From NCBI RefSeq assembly GCF_035956715.1, contig NZ_CP108381.1:4062001-4126000 (forward strand): a DNA stretch of 64,000 nt, given 5' to 3'. Each line of letters starts with the position of its first letter. Position 1 is the first letter of the stretch. The stretch comes from Nocardia sp. NBC_01329 (GTDB lineage Bacteria > Actinomycetota > Actinomycetes > Mycobacteriales > Mycobacteriaceae). The position numbers were made by a program, and so were the translations under genes. Below the pieces are notes generated by a model. The model did no database searches and was not told the DNA's origin. It saw only the letters and a program-made list of their open reading frames with translations. Shown in pieces: positions 8,325-19,315 of the stretch.

Positions 8325-8355
8325 CGGTCCGCTCAGCGGCCCGCCACGCGGACCG
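8325..8355 (-). terminator. Hairpin after accD6
   Basis: Perfect 8-bp arms CGGTCCGC (8325-8332) and GCGGACCG (8348-8355) with a 15-nt loop lie directly downstream of the accD6 stop and upstream of the methyltransferase start. There is no U-tract, as is usual in actinobacteria. It probably ends or attenuates the FAS-II operon transcript. Confidence 0.45.
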
Positions 8356-8361
8356 GCCGAC

Positions 8362-9795
8362 TCACAGCGGAATGTTCTTGTGATGGCTGGCCCGGCAGGG
8401 TGCCGCAGCCAAGGCTCCGGCGATCTTGCTGCGCGTGTGGGCCGGGTCGATGATCTCGTCGACTACACCGATCGTCACCGCCCGCTCCACGCCGCCGGCG
8501 ATGGCTTCGTGTTCGGCGGTCAGTCGTTCATGCAGAGCTTCGCGCTCTTCTTCCGGCGCGGCGGCGAGGGCTTTCTTGTGCAGGATGCCGACGGCGGCTT
8601 TCGCGCCCATCACCGCGACTTCCGAGCCCGGCCAGGCATAGACCGCGGTCGCGCCGAGCGAGCGGGCGTTCATCGCGATATAGGCGCCGCCGTAGATCTT
8701 GCGGGTGACCAGGGTGACCCGCGGGACCTGGGCTTCGGCGAACGCGTGCAGCAGTTTGGCGCCGCGCCGGACTACGCCGTCCCATTCCTGGCCGACGCCG
8801 GGCAGGTAGCCGGGGACGTCGGTGATCACGACCAGTGGGATACCGAAGGCGTCGCAGAGCCGGACGAACCGGGCCGCTTTCTCGGCGCTCTTGGAGTCCA
8901 GGCAGCCGCCCAGCCGCAACGGGTTGTTGGCGAGAACACCGACGGTACGGCCGCCGAGCCGGCCGAGGCCGGTCACCATGGAGCGGGCGTAGCCGCCCTG
9001 TAGTTCTTCGAAACTGGATTCGCCGTCGACATTGTCGAGCAGTTCGTGGACCAGCGGTTTGACGTCGTAGGCGCGTTTGGCCGAGGCGGGCAGTAGGGCC
9101 AGCAGGTCGACGTCTCCGTGTTCGGCGGCGCGGAGGTCGAATTCGCCTTGTTCGGCGAACATCGATACCAGTCGGCGGGCGCGGTGTACGGCGTCGGCTT
9201 CGTCGTCGGCGACGATATGGGTGACGCCCGACTTCTTGCCGTGGGTTTCCGGTCCACCGAGGGTGACCATGTCCACCTGTTCGCCGGTCACGCTGCGCAC
9301 CACGTCGGGTCCGGTGACGAAGACCCGGCCCTCCGGGGCCATGATCACGATATCGGTGAGGGCGGGTCCGTAGGCGGCACCGCCGGCGGCGAAGCCGAGT
9401 ACCACCGAGATCTGGGGCACCTGACCGGAGGCGCGGACCATGGCCTCGAAGACCTGGCCGACCGCGTGCAGGGCCTCCACGCCCTCGGCCAGCCGAGCAC
9501 CACCGGAATGCCAGAGACCGACGACCGGGGCACCGGAATCGATCGCGGTGTCGATCGCGTCGACGATGTGCTTGCAGCCCTCCACACCCATCGCGCCACC
9601 CATCACGGTGGCATCGGAGCAGTACGCGACCGTTCGAACCCCGTCTACCTCGCCGACCGCCGCGAGCACTCCCGATTTGTCGCGCGGGTGCAGCGGCAGG
9701 ACGGTCCCGGGGTCGAAGAAGCGGTTCAGCCGCCCGAGTGGATCGCGCGGATCCGTCACGGTTTCCTGATGGCGGGCCGGGGCGATAATCGTCAT
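8362..9795 (-). CDS. accD6: Acyl-CoA carboxylase carboxyltransferase (beta) subunit AccD6
   Basis: A 477-residue biotin-dependent carboxyltransferase subunit. It makes malonyl-CoA for the fatty-acid and mycolic-acid elongation enzymes encoded just upstream. Family features are FDPGTVLPLHPRDKSGVLAAVG near the N-terminus, GGARLAEGVEALHAVGQVF and the glycine-rich GFAAGGAAYGPALTD oxyanion region in the N domain, and ITDVPGYLPGVGQEWDGVVRRGAKLLHAFAEA plus RKIYGGAYIAMNARSLGA in the C domain. A GAGGAGAG ribosome-binding site precedes the ATG at 9795. It is the last FAS-II gene and is separated from kasA by a strong 14-bp hairpin. In mycobacteria AccD6 pairs with the AccA3 biotinylated subunit, which is not in this window. 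Confidence 0.93.
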   Translation of the reverse strand: MTIIAPARHQETVTDPRDPLGRLNRFFDPGTVLPLHPRDKSGVLAAVGEVDGVRTVAYCSDATVMGGAMGVEGCKHIVDAIDTAIDSGAPVVGLWHSGGARLAEGVEALHAVGQVFEAMVRASGQVPQISVVLGFAAGGAAYGPALTDIVIMAPEGRVFVTGPDVVRSVTGEQVDMVTLGGPETHGKKSGVTHIVADDEADAVHRARRLVSMFAEQGEFDLRAAEHGDVDLLALLPASAKRAYDVKPLVHELLDNVDGESSFEELQGGYARSMVTGLGRLGGRTVGVLANNPLRLGGCLDSKSAEKAARFVRLCDAFGIPLVVITDVPGYLPGVGQEWDGVVRRGAKLLHAFAEAQVPRVTLVTRKIYGGAYIAMNARSLGATAVYAWPGSEVAVMGAKAAVGILHKKALAAAPEEEREALHERLTAEHEAIAGGVERAVTIGVVDEIIDPAHTRSKIAGALAAAPCRASHHKNIPL

Positions 9796-9852
9796 CGCGT
9801 TCTCTCCTCGATGATGTGTGACCGAGACACCGGCCGCGGGTGGCCGAGAGCC

Positions 9853-9891
9853 CAGACGGGGCCGCCCGGATGTACCCGGCGGCCCCGTCTG
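9853..9891 (-). terminator. Strong hairpin between kasA and accD6
   Basis: Perfect 14-bp arms, CAGACGGGGCCGCC (9853-9866) and GGCGGCCCCGTCTG (9878-9891), with an 11-nt loop. It lies in the 126-bp gap of an otherwise co-directional operon. It is therefore either a partial terminator lowering accD6 expression relative to kasA, or a terminator with a separate accD6 promoter downstream. Confidence 0.65.
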
Positions 9892-9921
9892 TGGGTCGTC
9901 GAACTATTCGGCAGGGACCTA

Positions 9922-11187
9922 TCAGGCCCGACCGAAGGCGAGCGCGACGTTGTGCCCACCGAAACCGAACGAATTGTTGATCGCGTACTCGATCTCTTGG
10001 CGCCGTGCTTCGCCGGCGACGATATCGAGGTCGATCTCTGGATCCTGGTTCTCCAGGTTCAGGGTGGGCGGCACGATACCGTCCCGGATGGCCATCACGG
10101 TGAGCACGGACTCCAGCGCGCCGACGGCGCCGATGGAATGCCCGAGCGCCGATTTGGGCGCGTAGATCGACGCATGATTGCCGACGGCCTTGTTGATCGC
10201 CCGTGCCTCGGCAGTATCGCCGATCGGAGTGGCGGTGGCGTGCGCGTTGATATGGGTGATGTCCTTCTTGGACAGACCCGCGGTCTGCATGGCCCGGGTC
10301 ATGGCGCGGGCGGCGCCCGTGCCCTCGGGGTCCGGTGCGACCAGGTGGAAGCCGTCGGAGGTGATACCGGCGCCCAGCAGACGGGCGTGGATGGTGGCAC
10401 CGCGGGCTTTGGCATGCTCTTCGGTCTCGATGACCATGAGCGCACCGGCCTCGCCGAAGACGAATCCGTCGCGATCTTTGTCGAAGGGCCGCGAGGCGGC
10501 CTTCGGATCGTCGTTGCGGGTGCTCATCGCGCGCATCATGGTGAACGCGGCGATCGGCACGGCGTCGATGAAGCCTTCGACACCGCCGGTGACGACCATA
10601 TCGGCGTCACCCATGACGATCATGCGCCATGCGTTGGCGATGCCTTCGGAGCCCGACGAGCACGCCGAGACCGGAGTGACCACTCCTGCCCTGGCCTTCA
10701 GCTCCAAGCCGACGACGGCAGACGGCCCGTTCGGCATGACCATCTGAACAGCGAGCGGCGAGATCTTGCGATAGCCCCCGTTCTTCAGTTTGTCGACCGA
10801 ATCGATGAGCGCGTCACCGCCACCTAGTCCAGTGCCGATGGCCACACCCAGCCGGTCCGGATCGACCTCCGGGCTGCCCGCGTTGCGCCAGACTTCGCGG
10901 CCGAGCACGGTCGCGAGCTGCTCGACGTAGGCCATCCGGCGGATCTCGACCCGGCTCAGCAGAGTTTCGGGGCGAACCTTCAGGTGGCCGCCGATACGGA
11001 CCGGTAGGTCGTATTCCTCGATGAAGGAATCCTCGAGAACGTCGATACCGCTCTCGCCGTTGAGGAGACCCTTCCACGTCGCATCGACGTCACCCGCGAT
11101 CGACGTGGACGCCGCCAGGCTCGTGACGACGACGTTCGGGAAGTTCCCGTTCAAGGTCGAGGGACAGAACGCAGCAGGAGTGGTCAC
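9922..11187 (-). CDS. kasA: Beta-ketoacyl-ACP synthase KasA-type (FAS-II elongation)
   Basis: A 421-residue condensing enzyme of the FabF/KasA class, catalysing decarboxylative condensation of malonyl-ACP with an acyl primer. Catalytic residues are visible: nucleophile Cys176 in TPVSACSSGSEGIANAW, His316 in THINAHATATPIGD and His350 in KSALGHSIGAVGALE. The GTG start at 11187 lies 10 bp after the acpM stop. The MTTPAAFCPSTLNGNFPNVVVT opening resembles mycobacterial KasA. M. tuberculosis has two copies (kasA, kasB) here; this locus has only one, consistent with shorter nocardia-type mycolates. Confidence 0.93.
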   Translation of the reverse strand: MTTPAAFCPSTLNGNFPNVVVTSLAASTSIAGDVDATWKGLLNGESGIDVLEDSFIEEYDLPVRIGGHLKVRPETLLSRVEIRRMAYVEQLATVLGREVWRNAGSPEVDPDRLGVAIGTGLGGGDALIDSVDKLKNGGYRKISPLAVQMVMPNGPSAVVGLELKARAGVVTPVSACSSGSEGIANAWRMIVMGDADMVVTGGVEGFIDAVPIAAFTMMRAMSTRNDDPKAASRPFDKDRDGFVFGEAGALMVIETEEHAKARGATIHARLLGAGITSDGFHLVAPDPEGTGAARAMTRAMQTAGLSKKDITHINAHATATPIGDTAEARAINKAVGNHASIYAPKSALGHSIGAVGALESVLTVMAIRDGIVPPTLNLENQDPEIDLDIVAGEARRQEIEYAINNSFGFGGHNVALAFGRA

Positions 11188-11197
11188 GGTGTCGGCC

Positions 11198-11500
11198 CTA
11201 CTCGGCGTTGTCGAATTTGGCCTTGAGCTCTGCGGCGGCGTCGGAGTTCTCCGCCTCGAGCTTCTGGATGTAGTTGACGGCGTCGCCGACCGTCTTCAGG
11301 CTGGCCAGATCCTCGTCGGGGATCTTCACGCCGTACTTGTCCTCGGTCTGCACCGCGATCTCGACCATGGACAGCGAGTCGATGTCCAGGTCATCGACGA
11401 AGGACTTCTCGACGGTCACCTCGGACGGTTCGATACCCGTAACCTCTTCGATGATCTTGCCGAGTTCCTCGACGATTTGTTCCTGGGTCAGAGCGGCCAC
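11198..11500 (-). CDS. acpM: Acyl carrier protein AcpM
   Basis: A 100-residue acyl carrier protein. Ser42 in DIDSLSMVEIA is the 4'-phosphopantetheine attachment site. The four-helix acidic core is followed by a roughly 20-residue extension rich in Ala, Glu and Lys, the feature that separates the mycobacterial-type AcpM from shorter ACPs. It shuttles growing acyl chains between FabD, KasA and the other FAS-II enzymes. It lies between fabD (126 bp upstream) and kasA (10 bp downstream) on the same strand. Confidence 0.93.
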   Translation of the reverse strand: MAALTQEQIVEELGKIIEEVTGIEPSEVTVEKSFVDDLDIDSLSMVEIAVQTEDKYGVKIPDEDLASLKTVGDAVNYIQKLEAENSDAAAELKAKFDNAE

Positions 11501-11626
11501 TTCGTGGCTCCCTTCTTGTTTTCTCGTGTAGGGCTTACATATTTCTTCGGGCCGAGACGGCGTATGGTTACGCCGCTTCGGTGCCGGGCTCCCGCGAGGG
11601 TTCGTGGAAACACGGCCGTAGGCAAG

Positions 11627-12541
11627 CTAGCCGGAGCTCGTGAGCTCGGCCAGCGCGGGGATGTCCTCGGGGGTCTTCAGCGCCAGGTTGGGGGTGCCTT
11701 TGAGCTCCCGTTTGGCAATCCCGACGAGTGTTCCCGCAGGTGGCAACTCCGCCACCGCCGAGACGCCGGACTGCCGGACGGTTTCGGTGCACAGGTCCCA
11801 CCGAACGGGCCGGGTGACCTGCGCGGCGAGCTTAGCCACCGCGTCCGCGCCGGACTCGACCGGCTTGCCGTCGGCGTTCGACAGCAACGGACGAATCGGC
11901 TCGTGCGGGGTGATCTCCGCGATCGCCGCCGCTACCGCCTTCTGAGCAGGAGCCATGAACTCGGTGTGGAACGCGCCCGCTACCGGAAGCGCCCGTACCC
12001 GGGCCTTCTCCGGCGGGTTCGCGGCCAGTTCGGCCAGTGCGTCCAGGCGTCCCGCCGCCACGATCTGTCCGGTGGCGTTGCGGTTGGCCGGGACCAGTTC
12101 CAGTTCTTCGAGCCGTGCCAGCACAGCGGCCTCGTCGCCGCCCAGCACCGCGGACATCCCGGTCGGCTCGAGCGCGCACGCTTTCGCCATTTCGGTTCCG
12201 CGGATGGCTGCCAGCGTAACCGCTTGGTCGGCGGAGATCACGCCGGCGACCGCCGCGGCGGCGAGTTCACCCACCGAGTGGCCGGCCACGATGGTGTCGG
12301 CCGGTACCCGCTTCTCACCGATCTCGGCGAAGGCGAGCAGCGCGGCAGCGACCACGAGTGGCTGGGTCACCGCGGTGTCGGTGATCTCTTCGGCGGTCGC
12401 TTCGGTGCCGAGCCGGATCAGATCCAGGCCCGATTCCTTCGACCACAGTGCGAGCCGGTCACGAGCGCCCGGCAGGTCGAGCCAGGGCGCGAGCATGCCG
12501 GGTGTCTGAGAGCCCTGTCCAGGGGCGAACAACGCGATCAC
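11627..12541 (-). CDS. fabD: Malonyl-CoA:ACP transacylase FabD
   Basis: A 304-residue malonyl transferase loading malonate onto AcpM. It has the opening FAPGQGSQTPGM and the nucleophile elbow GHSVGELAAAAVAG with Ser89. The later segment GAFHTEFMAPA carries the partner His. It is the first gene of the FAS-II operon, with mabR immediately upstream on the same strand. The 128-bp gap between them contains a dyad that could be the operon's regulatory site. Confidence 0.93.
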   Translation of the reverse strand: MIALFAPGQGSQTPGMLAPWLDLPGARDRLALWSKESGLDLIRLGTEATAEEITDTAVTQPLVVAAALLAFAEIGEKRVPADTIVAGHSVGELAAAAVAGVISADQAVTLAAIRGTEMAKACALEPTGMSAVLGGDEAAVLARLEELELVPANRNATGQIVAAGRLDALAELAANPPEKARVRALPVAGAFHTEFMAPAQKAVAAAIAEITPHEPIRPLLSNADGKPVESGADAVAKLAAQVTRPVRWDLCTETVRQSGVSAVAELPPAGTLVGIAKRELKGTPNLALKTPEDIPALAELTSSG

Positions 12542-12606
12542 GTACCTAAGAAAACACTGTGAGACCGCATTCGCGAGATGTCGACGTGAATAGAGCTTTC
12601 GGACAG

Positions 12607-12629
12607 CTTTTGTATGATCTCCACAAAAG
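12607..12629. promoter_or_regulatory. Dyad in the fabD promoter region, candidate MabR operator
   Basis: Perfect 7-bp arms CTTTTGT (12607-12613) and ACAAAAG (12623-12629) flank a 9-nt spacer, 66 bp upstream of the fabD start. AT-rich arms of this kind stand out in the GC-rich surroundings. MabR is known in mycobacteria to bind upstream of fabD, so this is the natural candidate site. It could instead be a weak mabR terminator, but it lacks a GC-rich stem. Confidence 0.55.
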
Positions 12630-12669
12630 CCCGCGTGGGGTGTCCGGATCGACCGAATTGGGGTCGGCG

Positions 12670-14004
12670 TTACAGCCCGTCTTTGTCTGCTGGGACAAAA
12701 GAGTCATCTGGGGCTGAAGTGGATGATTCGTTACGCGTTCGTGTCAATCGACCTACTGAGGCGGCGATTCGTAACACATACGCGTCCCGGGCGTTGAGCG
12801 GATCGCGACCGGTGACTTCCCCGATCCGCTTCAGGCGATAGCGCACAGTATTTGGATGAACGTACAGTTGACGGGCGCACATCTCGACCGCGCCGCCGCA
12901 TTCCAGGTAGGCATCCAGGGTGTCCGCCAGGGCAGAACCGGCAGAAGCCAACGGAAGGACAAGGTACTCGACGAGAGCGTCGACCGCAGCTCGGTCGCCG
13001 AGCAACGCCCGTTCCGGCAGTAGTTCGATGGCGTGGACCGGGCGCGGTGCCTCCCGCCAACCGATCACCGCCTCCATGCCCGCCAGCGCCTCCAGGGCGC
13101 TGCTGTGCGCGGCACCCAGCGTGCGGGTGGTCGGTCCGATCACCACCGGACCGTCGGAAAACGCCTCGATGAGCAGATCCGCCATGAACGGTGAGGTGTG
13201 CAGGGTGTCGCCCAGCGGGCCGCTCACCACCATCACCAGCCGCGCGCCCTGGACCACCGCCAGTGCGGCCCGTCCGTGCCGGGCCGCGATCGTATGCACC
13301 GCGCCGACCACCGAGACGCCCTGATCCCGCGGCGGGGTCCCCACCAGCACCGTGGCAGGCGCGGTGGCGTCCCAGTTCAAGGTGGCCGCCCGCGACAGCA
13401 TGTCGGGACCGGTGTCACCCCGCACCACCGCGTCCACCACAAGCGCTTCCAGGCGGGTATCCCAGGCGCCCCGGGATTCGGCCGCGCTGGCATACACCGA
13501 GGCGGCCGCGAAACCGAGCTCACGCCCGTATCGCAGTACCGCCTCGGTGAGCGCCACCAGCTGGCGGTCGTTGCGCGCCAGTGCGGGCAGCCATTGTTCG
13601 AAGAAATCCATGGCGACCCGCACCATGTCCACGGTCTGGCGCAGCGTCAGCCGCCGCGCCAGATCCTGCGGAAACACCTGGAAAGCGTCCAGGCTGAACC
13701 GGATATCACTGTCCGGATCCTGTAGCCACTCCAGGAAGGTGACCACCGCGGTCTGCACCAGCATCTGGACGCCGGCGCGCTGCGCGGCGTCCAGATCGGC
13801 GAAGAACGGCAACCGGTCCTGCATCGACCCCACGGCCTCGGTGGACAACCGGCCGGAGAATTGCTTGACACGCTTGAGCAGTGTGTCCGGCAAGGGATCG
13901 CGGTTCTGCCGATTCGGCGACAGCGCGCCGGTCGGCAGAAACACCTCGTGCTCGTTGGAGCCCTCGGTGACCCGGCGGGGACGCGGTGGTCTGCGTTCGA
14001 TCAT
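12670..14004 (-). CDS. mabR: MabR-like transcriptional regulator of FAS-II (PucR/CdaR-type HTH)
   Basis: A 444-residue regulator ending in a PucR-type helix-turn-helix (LYVHPNTVRYRLKRIGEVTGRDP, about residues 395-420). The central part has the GGDEF-like CdaR fold seen in this family. It matches Rv2242 in position, between aceE and fabD, and in layout. Mycobacterial MabR binds the fabD promoter and responds to long-chain acyl-CoA. The ATG at 14004 is chosen because it lies 10 bp after the aceE stop; an earlier ATG at 14067 would overlap aceE. Two TTTGT/ACAAA dyads near its 3' end may be its targets. Confidence 0.85.
   Translation of the reverse strand: MIERRPPRPRRVTEGSNEHEVFLPTGALSPNRQNRDPLPDTLLKRVKQFSGRLSTEAVGSMQDRLPFFADLDAAQRAGVQMLVQTAVVTFLEWLQDPDSDIRFSLDAFQVFPQDLARRLTLRQTVDMVRVAMDFFEQWLPALARNDRQLVALTEAVLRYGRELGFAAASVYASAAESRGAWDTRLEALVVDAVVRGDTGPDMLSRAATLNWDATAPATVLVGTPPRDQGVSVVGAVHTIAARHGRAALAVVQGARLVMVVSGPLGDTLHTSPFMADLLIEAFSDGPVVIGPTTRTLGAAHSSALEALAGMEAVIGWREAPRPVHAIELLPERALLGDRAAVDALVEYLVLPLASAGSALADTLDAYLECGGAVEMCARQLYVHPNTVRYRLKRIGEVTGRDPLNARDAYVLRIAASVGRLTRTRNESSTSAPDDSFVPADKDGL
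12681..12701. promoter_or_regulatory. Second copy of the TTTGT/ACAAA dyad at the 3' end of mabR
   Basis: CTTTGT (12681-12686) and ACAAAAG (12695-12701) with an 8-nt spacer repeat the element at 12607-12629, about 70 bp away, inside the last codons of mabR. Two similarly spaced copies support a paired-operator arrangement for a multimeric regulator. Confidence 0.4.
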
Positions 14005-14014
14005 CGAACCGCCG

Positions 14015-16867
<2,853 letters not shown>

Positions 16868-17059
16868 AACTGCTCCTCGTACAGGGGGTGGTCGAGCTGA
16901 TGGCTGCGGTGACCCCGAGCGGCCCGCTGGTGTGCGGATCACTCGTGACGACTTTTCCGGGCGCGCCCGCATCCTCGCGTGGCGCGTCCCACATCATCAT
17001 GTCAGCCGCCGATCCAGTACCGTGCGACAGGCAGCGGTTACCGAGGAGTCGGGAGGACG

Positions 17060-17614
17060 ATGGAAGGGCTGGACCCGCGCCGTTTCGGGCTGATCTGCGC
17101 CGCGGCGGCCCTGGTCGCCGGGGCGACCGTGGCCGGCTGCGCTCAGCAGGTCGAAGGCATCGCGACACCGAACGCGGCCGAGGCGACCTCGTATCGGGCA
17201 TACGCGTCGTCCTCGTCCGCCGCGGCCACGTCTTCGCAGATCGCGGCATCCCGCGACAAGGCCATCTCCGACAACTGCACCCTCTTCCCCGGCACCACCG
17301 GCGTCGGGGTGAGCAAGTACAACGAGTTCGTCGACGCGCACGACAACAACGCGCCGGAGTACGACGCCGTGAAGGACGGCGCGGTCACCGCGCTCGAGGA
17401 TGCCGCGAAACAGGTCGAAGGCGGAGTGAACACCGCGGGCGCTCAGCTGCCCGAAGAGTTGAAAACGAAACTCGTCGCCTACGTGGACGCAGCCCGCGCC
17501 CTCGCTCGAGCCACCCGGGACATGGTCTACACCTCTCCGGTGGGACCGCTCAACGATGCGAGCAAGCGCGTGAACGACGCGCGCAACGCGGTGCGCGATG
17601 CTTGCCCCAGCTGA
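17060..17614 (+). CDS. Putative lipoprotein (Rv2240c-like position)
   Basis: A 184-residue secreted protein with a signal peptide (RRFGLICAAAALVAGATVAGC) whose lipobox Cys is near residue 28. The mature part is Ala/Ser-rich and then helical, with Asp/Asn-rich DAHDNNAPEYDAVKDGAVTALEDAAKQVEGG and a closing Cys near the end that could pair with another Cys. No enzymatic family is recognised. The ATG at 17060 follows GGGAGGA by about 5 nt. Its place between aceE and the DUF3052-ahpE pair corresponds to Rv2240c in M. tuberculosis. Confidence 0.75.
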   Translation: MEGLDPRRFGLICAAAALVAGATVAGCAQQVEGIATPNAAEATSYRAYASSSSAAATSSQIAASRDKAISDNCTLFPGTTGVGVSKYNEFVDAHDNNAPEYDAVKDGAVTALEDAAKQVEGGVNTAGAQLPEELKTKLVAYVDAARALARATRDMVYTSPVGPLNDASKRVNDARNAVRDACPS

Positions 17615-17743
17615 CCCGGATCGCCCGTCACCAGGGGTTTCCCGCGACATCGAAAATTCGATCTACCCGATCGGCTTGCGTTAGGGCCGATAACCATGTT
17701 CGCTTGCACATATCTGTAGTCGGGAGTTGAGGAGGACGCCACC

Positions 17744-18166
17744 GTGGTCGCCGCGGCGGAGGATCAGAATTTCGCGCAGAAGCTTGGCATCACCCACGGC
17801 ATGGTTGTCCAGGAGCTGGGTTGGGACGAGGACACCAACGACGACCTCCGGGCCGACGTCGAGGAGACCTCCGGCAGTGAGCTGCTGGAGGAGGAATCCG
17901 ACGAGGTCATCGATGTCGTCCTGCTGTGGTGGCGGGAGGGTGACGGGGACCTGGTCGACGAGTTGATGGAGGCGATCGGCCCACTCGCCGACGACGGCTT
18001 CATCTGGGTGCTCACCCCCAAGACCGGTAACGACGGCCATGTCGATCCCAGTGAGATCGCCGAGGCCGCCCCCACCGCCGGTCTCACCCAGACCTCGGCC
18101 ATCAAACTCGGCGAATGGTCGGCCAGCCGTCTGGTGCAGCCCAAGGCCCCCACCAAACAGCGCTGA
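17744..18166 (+). CDS. DUF3052 family protein
   Basis: A 140-residue acidic protein with the DUF3052 pattern: QKLGITHGMVVQELGWDEDTNDDLRADVEE, then DVVLLWWREGDGDLVDELMEAIGPLADDGFIWVLTPKTG and a C-terminal TSAIKLGEWSASRLV. Biochemical function is unknown. A GAGGAGG ribosome-binding sequence precedes the GTG start. It is adjacent to ahpE in mycobacteria as well (Rv2239c-Rv2238c), suggesting a shared role or shared regulation. A hairpin separates the two genes here. Confidence 0.85.
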   Translation: MVAAAEDQNFAQKLGITHGMVVQELGWDEDTNDDLRADVEETSGSELLEEESDEVIDVVLLWWREGDGDLVDELMEAIGPLADDGFIWVLTPKTGNDGHVDPSEIAEAAPTAGLTQTSAIKLGEWSASRLVQPKAPTKQR

Positions 18167-18181
18167 GCCGCCCACAGCTGT

Positions 18182-18209
18182 CCGCACACCCCGGCTTCGG
18201 GGTGTGCGG
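18182..18209 (+). terminator. Perfect hairpin between the DUF3052 gene and ahpE
   Basis: Arms CCGCACACCCC (18182-18192) and GGGGTGTGCGG (18199-18209) form an 11-bp perfect stem with a 6-nt GGCTTC loop, 15 bp after the DUF3052 stop and 21 bp before the ahpE ATG. It could terminate the upstream transcript or act as a processing or attenuation element within the ahpE leader. Confidence 0.6.
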
Positions 18210-18230
18210 CCCGAGATTCGGAGGATCGCC

Positions 18231-18695
18231 ATGCCCATCGAGGTCGGCACCAAGGCGCCGGAGTTCACCCTCAAGGACCAGAACAATCAGGAAGTCTCGC
18301 TGTCGAACTACCGCGGCGACAAGAACATCCTGATCGTGTTCTACCCGCTCGCCTTCACCGGCATCTGCCAGGGCGAGCTGTGCAAGGTCCGCGACGAGTT
18401 GCCCCGGTTCCAGAACGACAACACCGAGATCCTCGCGATCTCGGTGGGTCCGCCACCCACGCACAAGATCTGGGCGGCCGAACAGGGCTACACCTTCCCG
18501 CTGCTGTCGGATTTCTGGCCGCACGGCGCGGTGGCCCAGGAGTACGGCGTCTTCAACGACACCACGGGCTTCGCCAACCGCGGCACCTTCGTCGTGGACC
18601 GGGAGGGAATCATCCGTTTCGCGGAGATGAACGGCCCCGGAGAGCCCCGTGACCAGGCGGCTTGGGAGAAAGCGCTCAGCGCGCTAGATTCATAG
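18231..18695 (+). CDS. ahpE: Peroxiredoxin AhpE
   Basis: A 154-residue thioredoxin-fold peroxidase of the AhpE class. The peroxidatic cysteine is Cys46 in PLAFTGICQGELC, which matches the family T-x-x-C context; Cys51 follows five residues later. A conserved Arg near residue 116 (FANRGTFVVDREG) completes the active site. AhpE reduces organic hydroperoxides and peroxynitrite. The ATG at 18231 follows a GGAGGA ribosome-binding site. The tRNA-Val gene begins 33 bp after the stop. Confidence 0.92.
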   Translation: MPIEVGTKAPEFTLKDQNNQEVSLSNYRGDKNILIVFYPLAFTGICQGELCKVRDELPRFQNDNTEILAISVGPPPTHKIWAAEQGYTFPLLSDFWPHGAVAQEYGVFNDTTGFANRGTFVVDREGIIRFAEMNGPGEPRDQAAWEKALSALDS

Positions 18696-18728
18696 ACCGT
18701 TCCCCCGGACATACGCTCCGGGGGATAC

Positions 18729-18803
18729 GGGCGTATAGCTCAGTGGTAGAGCTCTGGTTTTACACACCAGCGGTCGGGGGTTCGAACCCCTCTGCGCCCA
18801 CCA
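18729..18803 (+). tRNA. tRNA-Val (anticodon TAC)
   Basis: A 75-nt cloverleaf including an encoded CCA. The acceptor arms are GGGCGTA and TGCGCCC (one G-U pair), the D arm contains AGCTCAGTGGTAGAGCT, the anticodon stem CTGGT/ACCAG encloses TTTACAC with anticodon TAC, and the T arm is GGGGGTTCGAACCCC-like. The discriminator base is A. Confidence 0.95.
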
Positions 18804-18877
18804 AGGAATTACCCAGATCCGGACCGGTGTATTTCCCGGAGTCCAGCAGGATCGCGGCCGCTGTAGGGTGACATCCC

Positions 18878-19219
18878 ATGGAATCAGCGGCGTGCGACGC
18901 GCTTACCGGCCTGATTCTTTCGGCGGAGCCACTGGACAGGGCAGTTCGAGCCGCCTATCGGTGCGATTCCAGCGCAGGGCCTTCGGTGATTCTGGACCGC
19001 CCAGCTGTGAGGAGTGTCCTGCAGAGGTGCATATCCGGAGAACTGGATTTCCGGGAGTTGCCCAGGTGGGCCGGCGCTGTACATCTTCTGGATCGGACAG
19101 AGGTCGACGAACAGGACATCGATCTACTGACGCAGTTCCTCTTCGAGATTTCGACGCCGGAGCTGTTCGAGCCGGTCACCGTCGACGTGTGTCGGCAGTG
19201 GATCGATCGGCTCGAATAG
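18878..19219 (+). CDS. Hypothetical protein, 113 residues
   Basis: An acidic protein from ATG at 18878. No domain is recognised. It has an N-terminal helical stretch (ALTGLILSAEPLDRAVRAAYRC), then a hydrophobic and aromatic region (FRELPRWAGAVHLLDRTEVDEQDIDLLTQFLFEIS). It lies just after tRNA-Val and converges on the large KAP NTPase gene, 96 bp away. Codon use is slightly less GC-biased than the flanking housekeeping genes, in keeping with a horizontally acquired segment next to a tRNA. A role as partner or immunity protein is possible but unsupported. Confidence 0.6.
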   Translation: MESAACDALTGLILSAEPLDRAVRAAYRCDSSAGPSVILDRPAVRSVLQRCISGELDFRELPRWAGAVHLLDRTEVDEQDIDLLTQFLFEISTPELFEPVTVDVCRQWIDRLE

Positions 19220-19315
19220 AGACATCGGCTCGTCGTCTCGCGAGGCATAGTCCTGCCTGGTGTGGTGCTTGCCCTGGGCGATTTTCTTGTCGTAGTAGGC
19301 CGGGGTGGTCGTCCA

